Program-made: the position numbers and the translations under genes
The notes under the pieces: model-generated
Databases searched by the model: none
What the model saw: the letters and a program-made list of their open reading frames with translations, nothing else
What the model was told of the DNA's origin: nothing
Assembly (NCBI GenBank): GCA_947034895.1
Contig: OX344764.1
Span: 65,205,348-65,269,347, forward strand
Reading direction: 5' to 3'
Source of the DNA: Rhytidiadelphus loreus
Taxonomy: Eukaryota; Streptophyta; Bryopsida; Hypnales; Hylocomiaceae
DNA length: 64,000 bases
Shown here: one piece after another, positions 1 to 12,345 of the stretch
Layout of the letters: every line of letters starts with the position of its first letter
Position numbering within the stretch: the first letter of the stretch is position 1

Positions 1-25
1 TATAATTGAAATTTTGTTGGTGCAG

Positions 26-514
26 TGGAGACATCGATGGTGTAGTGCCAACAACCGGAACACGATATTGGCTGAGAGAACTCGACTTGACTGTCGATGT
101 GCCGTGGTATCCATGGAATCACTCCACTCAGGTAATCCTTTTAAAACACTCTTACAAAGTCTTCTTCAATTGAAAGTTGATCAAATCGTGTCTCAAGAGT
201 TTCAATTTTAATTTTCAACACTAGAGCGAGCTTACCCTTTTTAATTAATGGCGATCACTTATGAAAACCAGGTCAGGAGTATTTCTGGTCTTCAGATGGG
301 GTTCAAATTACAGTTCGTAAAGAGATTTCCACACAAATCCAACCTCACGACGTGATGTGGGGTGTTGCAGGTTGGAGGATGGACCCAAGTTTACAAGGGC
401 TTGACGTTTGTAACTGTGCGAGATGCGGGTCACATGGTTCCAGCAGACAAACCTTCGCAAGCTTTGCAAGTGTTCCGAAGATTTCTTGCTGGGAAACCGC
501 TCCCCAGTTTCTAG
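26..514 (+). CDS. Serine carboxypeptidase-like protein (3' end, two exons)
   Basis: The last two exons of an S10-family serine carboxypeptidase-like enzyme are visible, at 26-131 and 371-514 (stop TAG 512-514). The gene starts upstream of the window. The first exon opens in phase 2 and encodes the SGDIDGVVP block, whose Asp (codon 30-32) is the catalytic aspartate of the family. The last exon encodes [15 protein letters not shown] followed by RDAGHMVP, whose His (431-433) is the catalytic histidine. The QVGGW junction across the 239-bp intron is in frame and typical of the family. The catalytic serine lies outside the window. Members are secreted or vacuolar and act as peptidases or as acyltransferases in secondary metabolism. 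The visible part does not tell these apart. Nothing in this part is broken. Confidence 0.9.
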
Positions 515-1602
515 CCTCATCAGTCTCTCAATTTAGAGAAGAGAAAAGAGAAGAGAAGAGAAGGATCGGATTGTTTGTGGAGGAATGATTGAAGTGGAAT
601 CTTACAACAGTAGTTTCAGTTTAAGGCCATGGAATTTTCAAATCAGTGAGATTATTCATGTGCAGCCAGCATATTCTCACTACTTTGAAATTGACATGTG
701 AAATGCTGTTTGGTCAATAAAATTTTGAAAACACTTCCGTTTCCGAATTGCACAGTCGGTGGATTTGTATTTGCTTGGTTTTAGATGTCCGCCGGTATAA
801 TTATGGAGTTAGCGAAAGTCGGACCTCTTTTCAGCAAGTGGAATATTTGTACTGAAAACACAACATGAATACAAAAATCAGGATCCATGCCTAAATTCCC
901 CAAATCCATGCGACCATTGCACTCTATGCTCTCTATATTTCAAGTGCATGCTTGAATGTCATAAATTTTTAGACACATTTCTGCAGTGCGACTGACTGAG
1001 CTCTCAAAACTGTTGTAATGTGCTATCAAAGTTACAACTAAATGATGTACCGACATCTTACAAAATTGTTGGACAAATTGGTCTTACAAGTAAGTCACAG
1101 AACTTATGATTAAGGCAGTTGCTTTAAGAGTTTTCAGATACAAAAGTGAAGTCTAGAGCTTCTTTTTATGATAAAGGCTTACTCTCTTGGAAGCCATTCA
1201 TTTCAAACCACAGTAATTGCATAGTAAAGTTAGAGCATTATTGTGCCAAATAATTGCAAGACAAACCTCTTCAAACCTCCAAAAACTTTGAAAGGTTGGC
1301 AAATAGATTTCATCTAAAAATATTCCCAGTGTACTCACTTCTTTGGCTCGCTTCTTCTAATAAACGTAAAAGAGTACGAGACGTAAAAGGTTTCAATAGC
1401 AAGGATGACTGTGAAAGCAAAGTGTAAAGTTCCAAATGCACTCAAGAAATGAGACAATAAATACAGAAAATACTGATCCAAGTGTTATTCCGGGACAAAT
1501 GACTTACACTCCCTCTTCCCGTTGTCCCACATCCATGTTGGTACAGGAGGGCTAAGTTAGCTATGGTACTGAATCAATGTCTAAAATACAATTTACAGAA
1601 TT
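515..1602. other. Convergent intergenic region
   Basis: This stretch separates two genes that face each other tail to tail. It should hold the 3' UTRs of the carboxypeptidase gene (+) and the CDC14-like gene (-). A purine-rich GAGAAGAGAAGAG-type run lies near 530-570. No further coding region or repeat was recognised. Confidence 0.5.
716..721 (+). terminator. Likely polyadenylation signal of the carboxypeptidase-like gene
   Basis: An exact AATAAA lies about 200 bp after the stop codon, a normal plant 3' UTR distance. No transcript end can be seen, so the assignment rests on motif and position. Confidence 0.4.
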
Positions 1603-4600
1603 TTAACATGCCGAGTGTAGAAGCTCCTGGGCATAGCGAAGCATGGAAGTTTGCTGGTCTTCCTGGTCGGAGAATTTGTGGCGGCCAGCGTCCATGATGT
1701 CATCAACAACAGCAGTGCTCTCTTCTCCTAAAAGCTCCACCAGCTCTTGTTGCGCCCATTTGGTCATCCATGCAGGCTTTGAGCCTTCTCCTAGACCAAA
1801 GCCTCTGTTTGAACTTGGCAGGATTTGGCTAATCAAGATGACGATGAACTCCGCAATCCTCAGTCTACACCACGAGAAATTTTCAATGGAGGCGTGTTGT
1901 CAGAAAAAAGTTTTGCAGAATTAGTCCCCGAGTTTCATTCAGTTCCCAAGTATAAAAAAGTCTCTCTTATGAAGATTTTTTGGTCCCGTAGTACATCTCT
2001 CAGCATGCAAAACCAAAGTTTCCGAAGGGCTGTGCCCCAGTAAATATCTGACAGCTTTTATTGCAGCTCTGTAAATCAAATGACTAAAAACTTTCTTTCT
2101 GCAGTGCTTCGTCCAAATAACTTGTCATTCATCCAAAGTAATACTTGAATCTACGACCAATCAGTTTGATAGAGTAGAGGTAAAAAATATAAATGTGTGC
2201 GAAGATATAGCAAAAATGTGCAAAATTCAAACAGATTCGGGCACCATAGGGCTAGATGGGAATATAGAGATGAAAGAAAGCATTAACAAGAACTAGAATG
2301 AGGACCCCACAAGACAACCATATTTCGGTGGGTCAGCCCACTAGAGACAAACGGTAGCTGACTTACCGAATACCAGGATCCAAATGACTGTTTCTTAGCA
2401 TCTCAGCAATTTTGCGCAGACCATGCACCCGTTCAAACTCCTGTCACAGTATTCAGAATATGAGAACAAAAACATGGACAACCATCACAACACATGAAAT
2501 AACGGTTGTAATCATCAGTAAATTAACATTCGCACTTCGTGAGTAGTAAAAATGCTTAGGAGTCTATTCACTTAGAGGAGACCATTGCTCGTCAATAGAA
2601 AGTCAAAAATAATTATTCTAAAATCGCCAGGTACTTTTTTAATCACATAATTTTGACAAGATTGATCATATTCAAAAATAACAAGGCTATTTGCATAGAC
2701 GAGGGAAGTGGCATAGCGTAAATAAATCCACGAACTCTGAAGAACAGAGTTTGATAGTCAAGAACATATCACAAGTGAAAAAATCATGATTTGTTTGTTC
2801 CTACATATTTGGATTTATTCACCGACAAAAAGTAGTGTCTATTATGGTAATCCATCTCATGAAAGCAATGGTACATTCTCTGGTGCATACTCAATAGAAT
2901 GAGTAGAAGACTAGAGATGCGTACCTTTTGGTTGACCGGGGATTCCAACATGACAGCAAGCAATCCATCTAAACAAGGGCTCTGCACTGATGGCCCTCCA
3001 GCTAAGAACAAGTCAATAAGTTCCTGCCATCAAGAAAAGACAACAACGTCAACAACGCAATGCAACTGAAATTCTCCCAACATTAGGTTAAGAAAGAATA
3101 CATGAGTACAATGAAAAACCGAAAAATGGAAAAAAAAAACAAGGGAATGTAAGTCGGAGAACGAAGACAATACCGAGACAGCCGCATGTTGGGAAGCATG
3201 GGCTCGGCAACCACTGTAAAGCAGGCAGCAACCTTCCAACACACGAAGTGCAAGAGTCACCTCAGCGCTTGTAGGAGAGCTTTCGACAGCCGAACCAGCT
3301 TCAGCACCTGCGCGGATGCTGAGGTTCTTGGCCAGTCGCTTCCGTGGAGCCAATGTGTATCCAAACAATACCGGCACCACTGGCAGAACATCCATAAAGC
3401 ATACCACCCATGAGATTCTTATTCCAAACAACCTTAAAAACAGCCACACTTCAAAGAAATTCTGTACGTGTTGCCCTACAAAAAGGAGAAGAAAGAAGAA
3501 CAGTGAACAAGAGGCTTTGTCCCTCGAGCACTGGCTAGCTGGTAAGAAATCCTTCAAAAGTAGCTTCTGTCAATGCAAAGCCCCTCCCCTTTGGTCCAGA
3601 GCCAATAAAGAGTGAATCATTTTCCACCCTCCTACGTTTTCATGGTCATGCAGGAAGTAGTAGATTTGGTGCCCCCCAAAGCAATGTTTCTTGAACTCAA
3701 CTGCAGATGAGGTGGCAAGGAACTCTTAGAGCATACTGCTCCGAAATATGCTACATGGACGTACGTAGTGAATGCTACCTTTGACGGTTCCTGTACGAGG
3801 TAGACAATATGACGCAGACTGTTGCCCTAACTCAACGTCAGAAGTGACAAAGATTGTTGTCTTAGAGAATAACAGGCGCTCAGATTTCAGAGGTGGCAAT
3901 CTTTTCAAGAAAGATGTGCAGATACCGACAACCTCGTATATGAAGACATGATCCCTTTCGCTATCGTAAAGAACCTAGGAAATCTTGCGTTAGCCTTAAC
4001 CTAAATAAAATCTCAAACAGACAGGTTTCACGTAACGCAATGAGGAAAATGCAAACCAAGAATTGCGTGACGAATGCTGCGATTTCCTTCGTTCTTTTGC
4101 GGTCTCACCAATATACGGTGACTGAGTCTAACACCTTTGCACCGTTGCCTTCCATGATTACCTCTTTACAAAATTTCAATGAGGCCTACAAATTACAGAG
4201 CAGCTGGTTGATAATCCCCAAACCACAACCACTCCCCTGCTTTCAGTTTCAATTGAGACATGCAAAATTTTCAAGACCTGCTTCTTCACCACCAGATCCC
4301 TCAAGATCTTACAACCCTTTTTAAAATCACGCTGGAACCCGATTGTGGAAAAAATAAACCAACAGCCCAAGCATTACGGTAGGGAACTCAATTCTGCAGA
4401 CTAATCGTGGAAAAACAACACTCCCTCCCCCGCTTCCGCAGCTCAAGATCTACTGATTTCCGCAACGACGTTCCAGAATTCACCTTCCTAGTACATTATT
4501 CTGTACCTGCGACTATCCAAGAACGAATTGCACTCCGCAGTAAAGTCGACCCCCGAAGAAAACGCGCACGAATTCTGCAACAACAGAGTGAGAAAAAAAA

Positions 4601-4952
4601 AAGGGGAGAGCAAAAAGCACAACAAACCTTGAAGTTCCCCGGAGCTCTGACTCTCCCGAAAAAGCTCGATCATCTTCTCAGCGTTCACCGCCGACGCTAC
4701 GAACTTCGCGAGCGCGTTCAATCCGCGCACACGCACAAACGAAAATTCCGATCGCGCATCGCGTAAGCCTCGTTTCAGAGTCCACACCACTTCCCGGTAC
4801 ACTCGCTGCTCCGACAACGCCACGACGAGCTCCGTGACGGGTGACTGCTGGTGAAGCTGCTGCTGCCCCTGTTGCCCCTGTTGCTGTTGCCCCGCCAATT
4901 TCGCACCAGAGGCCATCAGGCCGTGCGCCCAATTGGGCTGTCTCAAAATCAT
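1603..4952 (-). CDS. CDC14/SIN-component-like armadillo-fold protein, 321 aa
   Basis: There are five exons on the minus strand: 4952-4628, 3379-3174, 3023-2925, 2440-2367 and 1864-1603. All junctions are GT-AG and in phase, giving 966 nt. The N terminus is glutamine-rich (about residues 22-36). Helical segments follow, with ALSEQRVYREVVWTLKRGL early on, LEGCCLLYSGC at about 156-166 and GGPSVQSPCLDGLLAVMLES in exon 3. A C-terminal tail ends in RYAQELLHSAC. The LEGCCLL / PSVQSxCLDxLL / SPxNQKxFExVxGL pattern matches my memory of the plant proteins annotated with the CDC14 SIN-component domain, which are ARM-like. In fungi that family works in the septation initiation network; its plant role is not well defined. 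A second in-frame ATG at residue 13 (4916) could also start the protein. The gene structure is well supported, the family name less so. Confidence 0.6.
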
Positions 4953-5277
4953 GGCTCAATCTCTCTCGCTCTCTCTCTGACCACTTCGCAATGCTCAACT
5001 GCCGCAACCCTCGTCAATTCATCACCAGCATTGTCCTCTTGGGGAATCCTGCTCATCATTTTCGTGCATCCCGCCCGAGGTGACGCGTTGCGGAAGGTGC
5101 CCCGGGTCCAATAATGCAGCTGCCGAGCATTTCCTGGCAGTTGGGGAGAATTGTACGTACTGGGGTGGGGAGGAGCCAAGACAAGATTTAGAGGTGGAGA
5201 ATTTGGGTTGTCGAATTAAGACGAGTGCATGCAGATGAACTGCAGGTGAAGGTGATAGTGATGAAGGTGACGATGAT

Positions 5278-5322
5278 GGAGATGACGATGGCGGAGATGA
5301 CGATGGCGGAGATGACGATGGC
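5278..5322. repeat. Three tandem copies of a 15-bp unit
   Basis: The unit GGAGATGACGATGGC is repeated three times exactly, within a longer GATGA/GGTGA-rich stretch (about 5240-5330). It lies upstream of the CDC14-like gene start, so it is probably in the promoter or 5' UTR and is not coding. Confidence 0.85.
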
Positions 5323-5379
5323 GAGGGCCGGCGGGAGGTAATTAAGGACTGCGTTGTGGGATTGACGGAGTTGACTACT

Positions 5380-8300
5380 GACAAGACCAGCTATGGCGAG
5401 GCGGGGTCTTCTCGCACCTCCTTGGATGAAGGAAATAAGTGCCGTTCACACTGGTCGTGTGTGATTGGGTCCTGTTCACACTTACGAGACAATTTACCTT
5501 GGCCACCACTTCTTCTTGTTTTGTATTAGATGGATGAAGACTGATTCTGGGGTCGGACGGACGGAAGCTTCCAGGGATGAATTCCTGAGGAAACAGTCTT
5601 CATCCGTCAAAAAGACATCTACAGTGGTGGAATTTCTTGGAATTTCACTCAGAAATTTGGGTGGATTATGAAATTTGTAGGGTTTTCTTTTTTTAAGAAT
5701 TTGTACTGTGCGGAAGGGATTTTTTCAGAATTTAATCGGAGGGGGGATTTTATGGAATATTAATCCTGAACCCTAACCCTAAACAACTTGCCCCCACAAC
5801 TTGCCCCCATCTTGACTGATTACAATAACCCATAAACCCTAACCCTAAACAATTGTCCCCCCCCATTTATTCATCCAAAATGGAATGATACTTTTTGAAG
5901 ATTTAGTAGCAATTTTGTGAAAGGGAGAATATATATTATACCAAATATTTCCTCATAAACTTTTTATACTTGTTTATGACTAATAAATAATTAGCTCAAA
6001 AAATTCAATGGATGGAAGGGAGGCATTACATTGATTTTTCTTGTTAATGTGTGTGACATTCATTTACCAACTCACACTATTCAAATTCATTAAAAGTTGT
6101 AATATCATTATATTATTTTTTTATAAAAAAATTAGATAGCAACGCTAATTTAGTAACTTCCCTACTAGGAATTTAGGATAACTTAATGAAATTGGGAATT
6201 ATATGTTAGTATAGTTCTAAAAAATTGGTTTGACCAATCAAACAAAGTGGAAGGGCACTTTTTGACTTTTTAAGTTGAAAAGTTTACTTAATTTTTTAAA
6301 CATTTTGACTAGAGCTCCAACTTTAAAACAAAGAAACATATTAAAAGCAAACAATGAGAGGACCACTCTAAAGAACTTATTCTTGTCATGTGCAAATGAT
6401 ACATCAAATAAATAAAGATGTAGAAGTTGATGACATAAGAGATTGTTATTATTTTTTTTGAAGGGAGAGAAGTATGGTAGAATCCATAAGGGGTTGGCGT
6501 AAATGAAGAGTATGTTCACTTAAGATCTCATAATTGACTCCAAAGAATCTATACAAGTAACACTTATGTTTTTTTTGAAATTTATGTTCATTTTTTGCCA
6601 ATCTATCATGATGTAATAATCTTTTCAACCAATGCAAAAGATTTTGAACAAAACTTATATGGGCTATAATTAGACCCTAAAGGACCAAACATTCAAAGTT
6701 GAAACAATGGATGAATGCAAACATGTCCATTACATAAAATCTAAAGCCTAAATAAGTCTGTTTAACTTTTGGCATTAGGTACAAATACAAAGAAAATTAA
6801 AAAATAATTTATATATTTTTATTTTTATTTTTCCAAAAATAAATGAATGAATAAACATTTTTGAAATTGCCAAACTGACATGGCACTACCTGTGCCACAT
6901 CAATTCTTGGAAAAAAATTTATTTTTTTCATTTTTATTTTATTTTTAATAAAAAATTTACTATTATTGCACCTACTACATGTTGTCTCACAACCCTTTCT
7001 TAGGTTCAAATTTTTTGTAATACCAAGAACACATAGTCTTGCTTTTTTACTAATTTAGAATGTTTGTAGATTTTTGTGTTGATTCTCTTACATTTATACA
7101 ATATAGATTCTTAAAACTTTTCTTCACAAATATTCTACAATCCAAGAAGTATAGGTACATATGACCTCAAAAAGTAACTTTCTCAATTCAAAAATTGATC
7201 CATCTAAAAATATTTGAATAAATAAGTATAATGCAAATCTTAAGAAATTATCATAATTAGATGTTCTAGTCTAGTAGTTGATTGAATGTCATCAATTTTT
7301 TTATTATTCTAAGTATAATTTAATAGTACATCTTCACAATTTGGAAAATTTGGATTCCCTTTTGGTCCTTGAGAGGTTAATTTTGGAGATAATACATGAC
7401 TTCTTTGAAGTTTGCAAGGATAAAAAGTCTTTGACATGAATTTTAGAGATTTTAGAGATTATCCATCTTGAAAATTTCTTCAGAGAGTTAGGCCAAATCA
7501 ATTTAGAAGAACTTAACTTTGAAAATTCATAAAATATATATATATATATATATTTAATATACAAAGTCTATATGAGGTTATGAACTAGACATACTTAAAA
7601 AATGCTATATTTCTTATTATTTGTATTTGAAAATAGTAAAAAATAATACATTAATAATCGTTTTCTACATTTAAGAAACTTTAGATCCTTTCTTGATTTC
7701 TATTTTATTGGCAAAATTTATGGTCAAGAGATGGTTTGTGCATTGTTATTATAATAATGTTGGTCTAAAAGACCATTGTGAATAAAGAATCTATTGGATG
7801 TAGTTTGACTAGGTATGCCTCTAAGGCATAGGTAGGCCAAGCTACCTATACTACCTTCTTTTGGAGCTAGGTAGACTCCATTGTTATAGATATAGGGTAT
7901 CATTAGATGTTTTCTAATTACATTGTAGGGCCATTTCAAGTTGGTTCCCCATGTTAAGAACCAACCACTATTAAATAGAATCCAAAATTATTTAAATAAT
8001 TCAAAATAATTCAAAATAATTCAAAATAATAATAACAATAAAATAATTTATTATTTTTATTTGATGTGGCATTTGCCATGCCACATCAGCAAGCTACAAT
8101 GGTTGATTTTCCATAGTCTAGGAACTCAAGGGAACTCGTAGCCCTATAGATTAGCTGAATTTCATCTAATAGTTTGTCAAATTATGAGTAACACATTGGA
8201 TCCTTTTGAAAAACTATATATTTTTAAGCCATTAGACTATTTTGAGTTTTTCTAGTCTATTTATTTGCCATGCATCTACAATGTCTTAGGACACTATCCA

Positions 8301-9464
8301 CTTGAGGTAGATCCACCTTTTGCACTTATATTGTAAGTCTATACTTAAGTTTATTTTTCTTAAAGCCTTGAAGTCAATGTAAATATAAAAAATTAGGAAA
8401 CTTATAAATTTAGAACTTTGAATTTGAAATTTTACTAAGTTTCTAAATGTACTATTTGGTAAGGAATTCAAGTCAAACTTTAACATTTCAAAAAATAAAA
8501 TAAAATAATCACTTGTAATGCAAAGAAAAACAAAGCTTTAGTTTTTTATATGAAACATAGAATATATTTATTAGAAACCGTCAACATTTTATAATAGGTA
8601 ACTTCATTGTGAATTCAATAAATGAATGCTCATCAACACCTTCCTAAAATTTTCTAATTGAATGAAATATGATTTTAATTTGAAGAAAATAAATGATACA
8701 TATTTATTGCTTACAAGAAGTACAAAGAATAAATATCAAAATAACAACAATTTTAACATCATTTTAACATAGAATTGACAAGTGTAATTTTGACATTAAA
8801 ACAACTTGGTTAGTTTGGCTATTCGAAAATCATCCTAACACCTAAATATGAAGTTGACATTAGAATGATGTAACCAACCCAATGTACATCTAATTATTTG
8901 GTATATTGATGCTATTTTATTATAAGAAAGAATTGCCTCTAGTTTAGTGATGTAGGGTGATTGCAAGAATCACTTGTCTTATTTTTTGTCCCCTTAACCT
9001 TGGACATGTGTTCTTTTGCATCATACGTTAATTTACATGAAATTTGAAATGAAGACATATATGATAGTTTTAGACATTGAATAATTTTTACCATTTAAAA
9101 AAATTATTTTACTATTTGTAAATAGCCCCCAATTGGATGTTACTTACTAGGCTATTTTGTGGGATTTTAGTACTATTTTTATCTATATTTGCAAATTTGA
9201 AGCTCAAAATTGGAATACAAGAACTTCTACTAAATTTATGCAAGCACACAAAACAATTTTCTAAAAATAGTAAACTTTCCACCTTCTATATGTATTCAAA
9301 GTGCACTACCTTTGCGCAAGTGCAAAGAACACAATTTTTTCTCCCAAAGATGCAAAATGTTGAGAAGGAGCATCTTGATGTAAAGAAATGTGTTTTTTTA
9401 TTTCATTTTTTTGAATTATTTTACTATTTTTGTGTTATTTTCTATCATGTTTTTTTTGTTCATA
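5380..9464. other. AT-rich intergenic DNA without recognised genes
   Basis: Long AT-rich sequence holding two short telomere-like blocks (5769-5784 and 5835-5850), one MITE-A copy (7902-8170, listed separately) and a (TA)n run near 7532-7551. Reading frames are short and none shows a known domain or convincing exon pattern. Confidence 0.6.
7902..8170. mobile_element. MITE-A copy 1
   Basis: The ends are ATTAGATG and CATCTAAT. Inside the left end is GTAGGGCCATTTC, and near the right end GGAACTCGTAGCCC. An AT-rich centre contains about three copies of a 10-bp AATTCAAAAT unit, followed by the inverted pair TGATGTGGC / GCCACATCA. The same layout recurs at five other places in the window. No convincing target duplication was found, so the superfamily is undecided. 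Confidence 0.6.
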
Positions 9465-10656
9465 CACTAGAAAAAAAATGTGTCCTTTGCAACCGGCCAT
9501 ATGCAACTTAAATGCAACTAAGTGTCCTATATAACTATCTTGCAACTGCAATCCTCTATAATTGCACCAACTTTGATGTGTATGTTGTTGTAGTCATAGA
9601 AAAAATGTAGAAAAATAGAATTGTAACAAAGTGGGTATTTTACATCCTATATTTGTTAGAAGTGTCGATGTGGACAACTGTACGTTATGTGGAATCCACA
9701 ACTACAATGCAGTTAGAAATCAATTCAAAGACAACTAGAAAACAACTATAGAACAACCAAAATACAACTAGTTTACAACTACAAAACAACTACAAAACAA
9801 CTACAAGAAGACAAGTTTACTTTAATATAATTCCTGCATTTTATATATCCCATATCATTTGTCATACCTCCTGTCACCCCACTTGTATAAATAACTCATC
9901 TTCTTAACACCTTAAAATTACAATAAGTGGCCTTTGGAGCTACCTAACATAATTGTCCAGTATGGTGAGTATTGTATGATATATGATGTATATTGTATGA
10001 TTTACTATATGTGTTGTATTGTGTATAATATGTTGTATAGGACATTATGAGTATACTAGTTGACCATCAATTGCAAATGAGTTGTAAGACACTTGTATGC
10101 AGTTGATTACAAGTTGCACAAATGTATCATCAAGATGCATAGTAGTTGTAAATAAGTTGTACTCATGATTCATAAGTCACAAACAAGTTACAAACAAATT
10201 GTACATATCCTATAAAGTAATCACAGTAGTCATAGAAAGTCATAACTTAGTTGCAAACTAGTTGGTAAAAAGTGACAAACATGAGTCGCAAACTGCTTAC
10301 ATTGTCCTATAATCATTGTCCCGTAATCAAATATATATGTAAAGTAGTTGCAAAGTAGTTGAAATGAAGTAGCAGACCAATTGCATCAAAGTTGCAATGA
10401 AGTCACAAACAAGTTGCAACTTAGTGACCGACCTCAAACGGCAGTGAATACCACATAAGCAACCATGTCATAAAGCGCATCAATGAAGTTCCAAGTAAGC
10501 TAGAAAAACAATCCATTTTGTCGTGCAACTACAATACAACTAAGAAACTTGTCCTAAACAACTAGAGTCCTCTACAATATCACCAGTTGCAAATGTCCGA
10601 TGCAACTCAAAACCAGTTGCAAAGTCTAGTTGGAAAACCCTCTTTTTCTTCTAGTG
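9465..10656. mobile_element. Non-autonomous CACTA-type transposon, 1192 bp
   Basis: The left end reads CACTAGAAAAAAAA and the right end TTTTTCTTCTAGTG, forming inverted termini that begin with CACTAG. Direct ATA trinucleotides flank the element (9462-9464 and 10657-10659), the 3-bp target duplication expected of CACTA (En/Spm) elements. Both subterminal regions are packed with short degenerate repeats of GTTGCAA / GTTGTAA and their complements (about 9490-9830 and 10060-10640). CACTA transposases bind such subterminal repeats. There is no transposase reading frame, so movement would depend on an enzyme made elsewhere. Confidence 0.85.
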
Positions 10657-11373
10657 ATAACTTTAAAAAAAATAAAAATTCTAGGTCTAAAATTTTAGAA
10701 ACAATGCTTTACAAATTATCCATATTTTATTTCATTTAAAAAAATTATTTGAATAGTTACCGTGCTCAAATAAATACACCATTTTGAGCCAAAAACGGTA
10801 GGTGTTTCTTGCAACCACCTTGTACTTAAATCTTCAATTAATGTTGTCATAAAGATAAATCTACACTGTAAGCATTTTGAAAACTGTATTTTAGTGTGTA
10901 TTTAAATGATGAACACATTGTTACTAGGTCATACTTTATTCAAATAACTCCTCATTCATCCAAAGTAATATTTGAAGAGAGAATAACTCCAAAGTCAATT
11001 CTACTCTAAATAGTTGACCTACATAAAGAATGTGTTGGTTTTAATTAGTGTCCCATGTTGGTCTCCAAAAAGTTGATCTAAGTGATACCTAGACTACATA
11101 CTTTTGTAAGAGAAGAGACTCTATATCAACTAATTTGTATTGAGACATAAAGGGAAGTATTTTTATAAAATTGGATAATCCATTAAAGTTGTATAAGGAG
11201 GTGCAATGAGCATAGAGTTAGAATAGAGGTAGTGTAAAAATAACTTCTTTATTTGTTTTAGGATATTGTGCATATTGGGAAGTATTTGACTATTTTTTAA
11301 CTTTTATTTGTATTGTAATGTAATATTTGAATGAGTTGAATAAGAATGACTCTCTTTATGATTGATTTCATGA
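10657..11373. other. Spacer between two CACTA-type elements
   Basis: AT-rich sequence with no recognised gene, RNA or further repeat. Confidence 0.5.
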
Positions 11374-12345
11374 CACTATAAGAAAACTACGTTTTGGGTT
11401 ACGTTAACTATAGAACGGCACATGTTTTTTGAGACATCCTGCGTTTTCAAATTAACGTATGTAGTTGTGCAAATTTTTTTTGACATCTATACGGACATGG
11501 CGCTAAAAACATCAGAACGCTAGATGTCAAATGAGACGTGTACGTCTTTGAAGACGTCCCAGAAAACATCACTTACAACAAGTTTGTCCATGTCAGCATT
11601 AATTACATTTAGGACTTGCAAAAGTTAGTGCGATCAGTAGTAGAGTATTGATTGCTGATAAAAAATGCAATTCGGGCAAAAGGCAAAGATGTCAAGTGAG
11701 ACGTGTACGTCTTTGAAGATGTCCGCAAGAACGTCCTCCAAAATGCAATTCATTATACATCCCTTTTTTACTTATCCCATATCGATTGTCTCTCTATGGG
11801 CAAAGAAAGAATATAAGTAAAACCTTGAAATCCTTCATTTTCACTCAATTTTGATGAAGAAATTCCTTCATTTTACCATAAAAAATTGATTTGAAGGTAA
11901 ATGGTAAGTTTTTTTTAATTTGACAAATTTTTTTTAATTTTTTAATTTATCTTGCCTTATGGATAGGATAAGTACCAATTGATGTTTCAAAAAACCTCTA
12001 ATTTGATGTCTCAAAAAACAACAATGAAATTTTCAAATGATACAAAAATGATCTGACTAGATGGATGAAAAATTTCACATGTAGCATTGCCCGCCAAAAA
12101 TAGGTGATGCATCATTGACGTGTCCTCTACGTGGCTTATTTTTTTAAGCTAAAAAACACACATTCTTCTTGATGTCAACAAAAAACATGCCAAAATTGGA
12201 CACGTTTTAACATGTTTGTTACATGTTTTTTGCACGTCAGTTATAACGGATTTTAGGTGACACCAATGTTGACGTGGACCCTGTCACAGAAAACATCGGG
12301 CCACGTTTTTCCTAACGTAAAAAAACACACTGTTTTCTTATAGTG
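11374..12345. mobile_element. Non-autonomous CACTA-type transposon, 972 bp
   Basis: The termini are a perfect 14-bp inverted repeat: CACTATAAGAAAAC on the left and its complement ending in TATAGTG on the right. TGA flanks both sides (11371-11373 and 12346-12348), a 3-bp target duplication. Inside, GAGACGTGTACGTCTTTGAA occurs twice (near 11533 and 11698), and many ACGTC / GACGT motifs form subterminal repeats. No transposase is encoded. The terminal sequence differs from the element at 9465, so this is a separate CACTA family. Confidence 0.85.

Noticed and set aside
3030..3557. 175-codon minus-strand frame spanning intron 1 and exon 2 of the CDC14-like gene
   Set aside because: Only 3174-3379 fits the splice sites and the family-like sequence. 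The rest is intron read-through.
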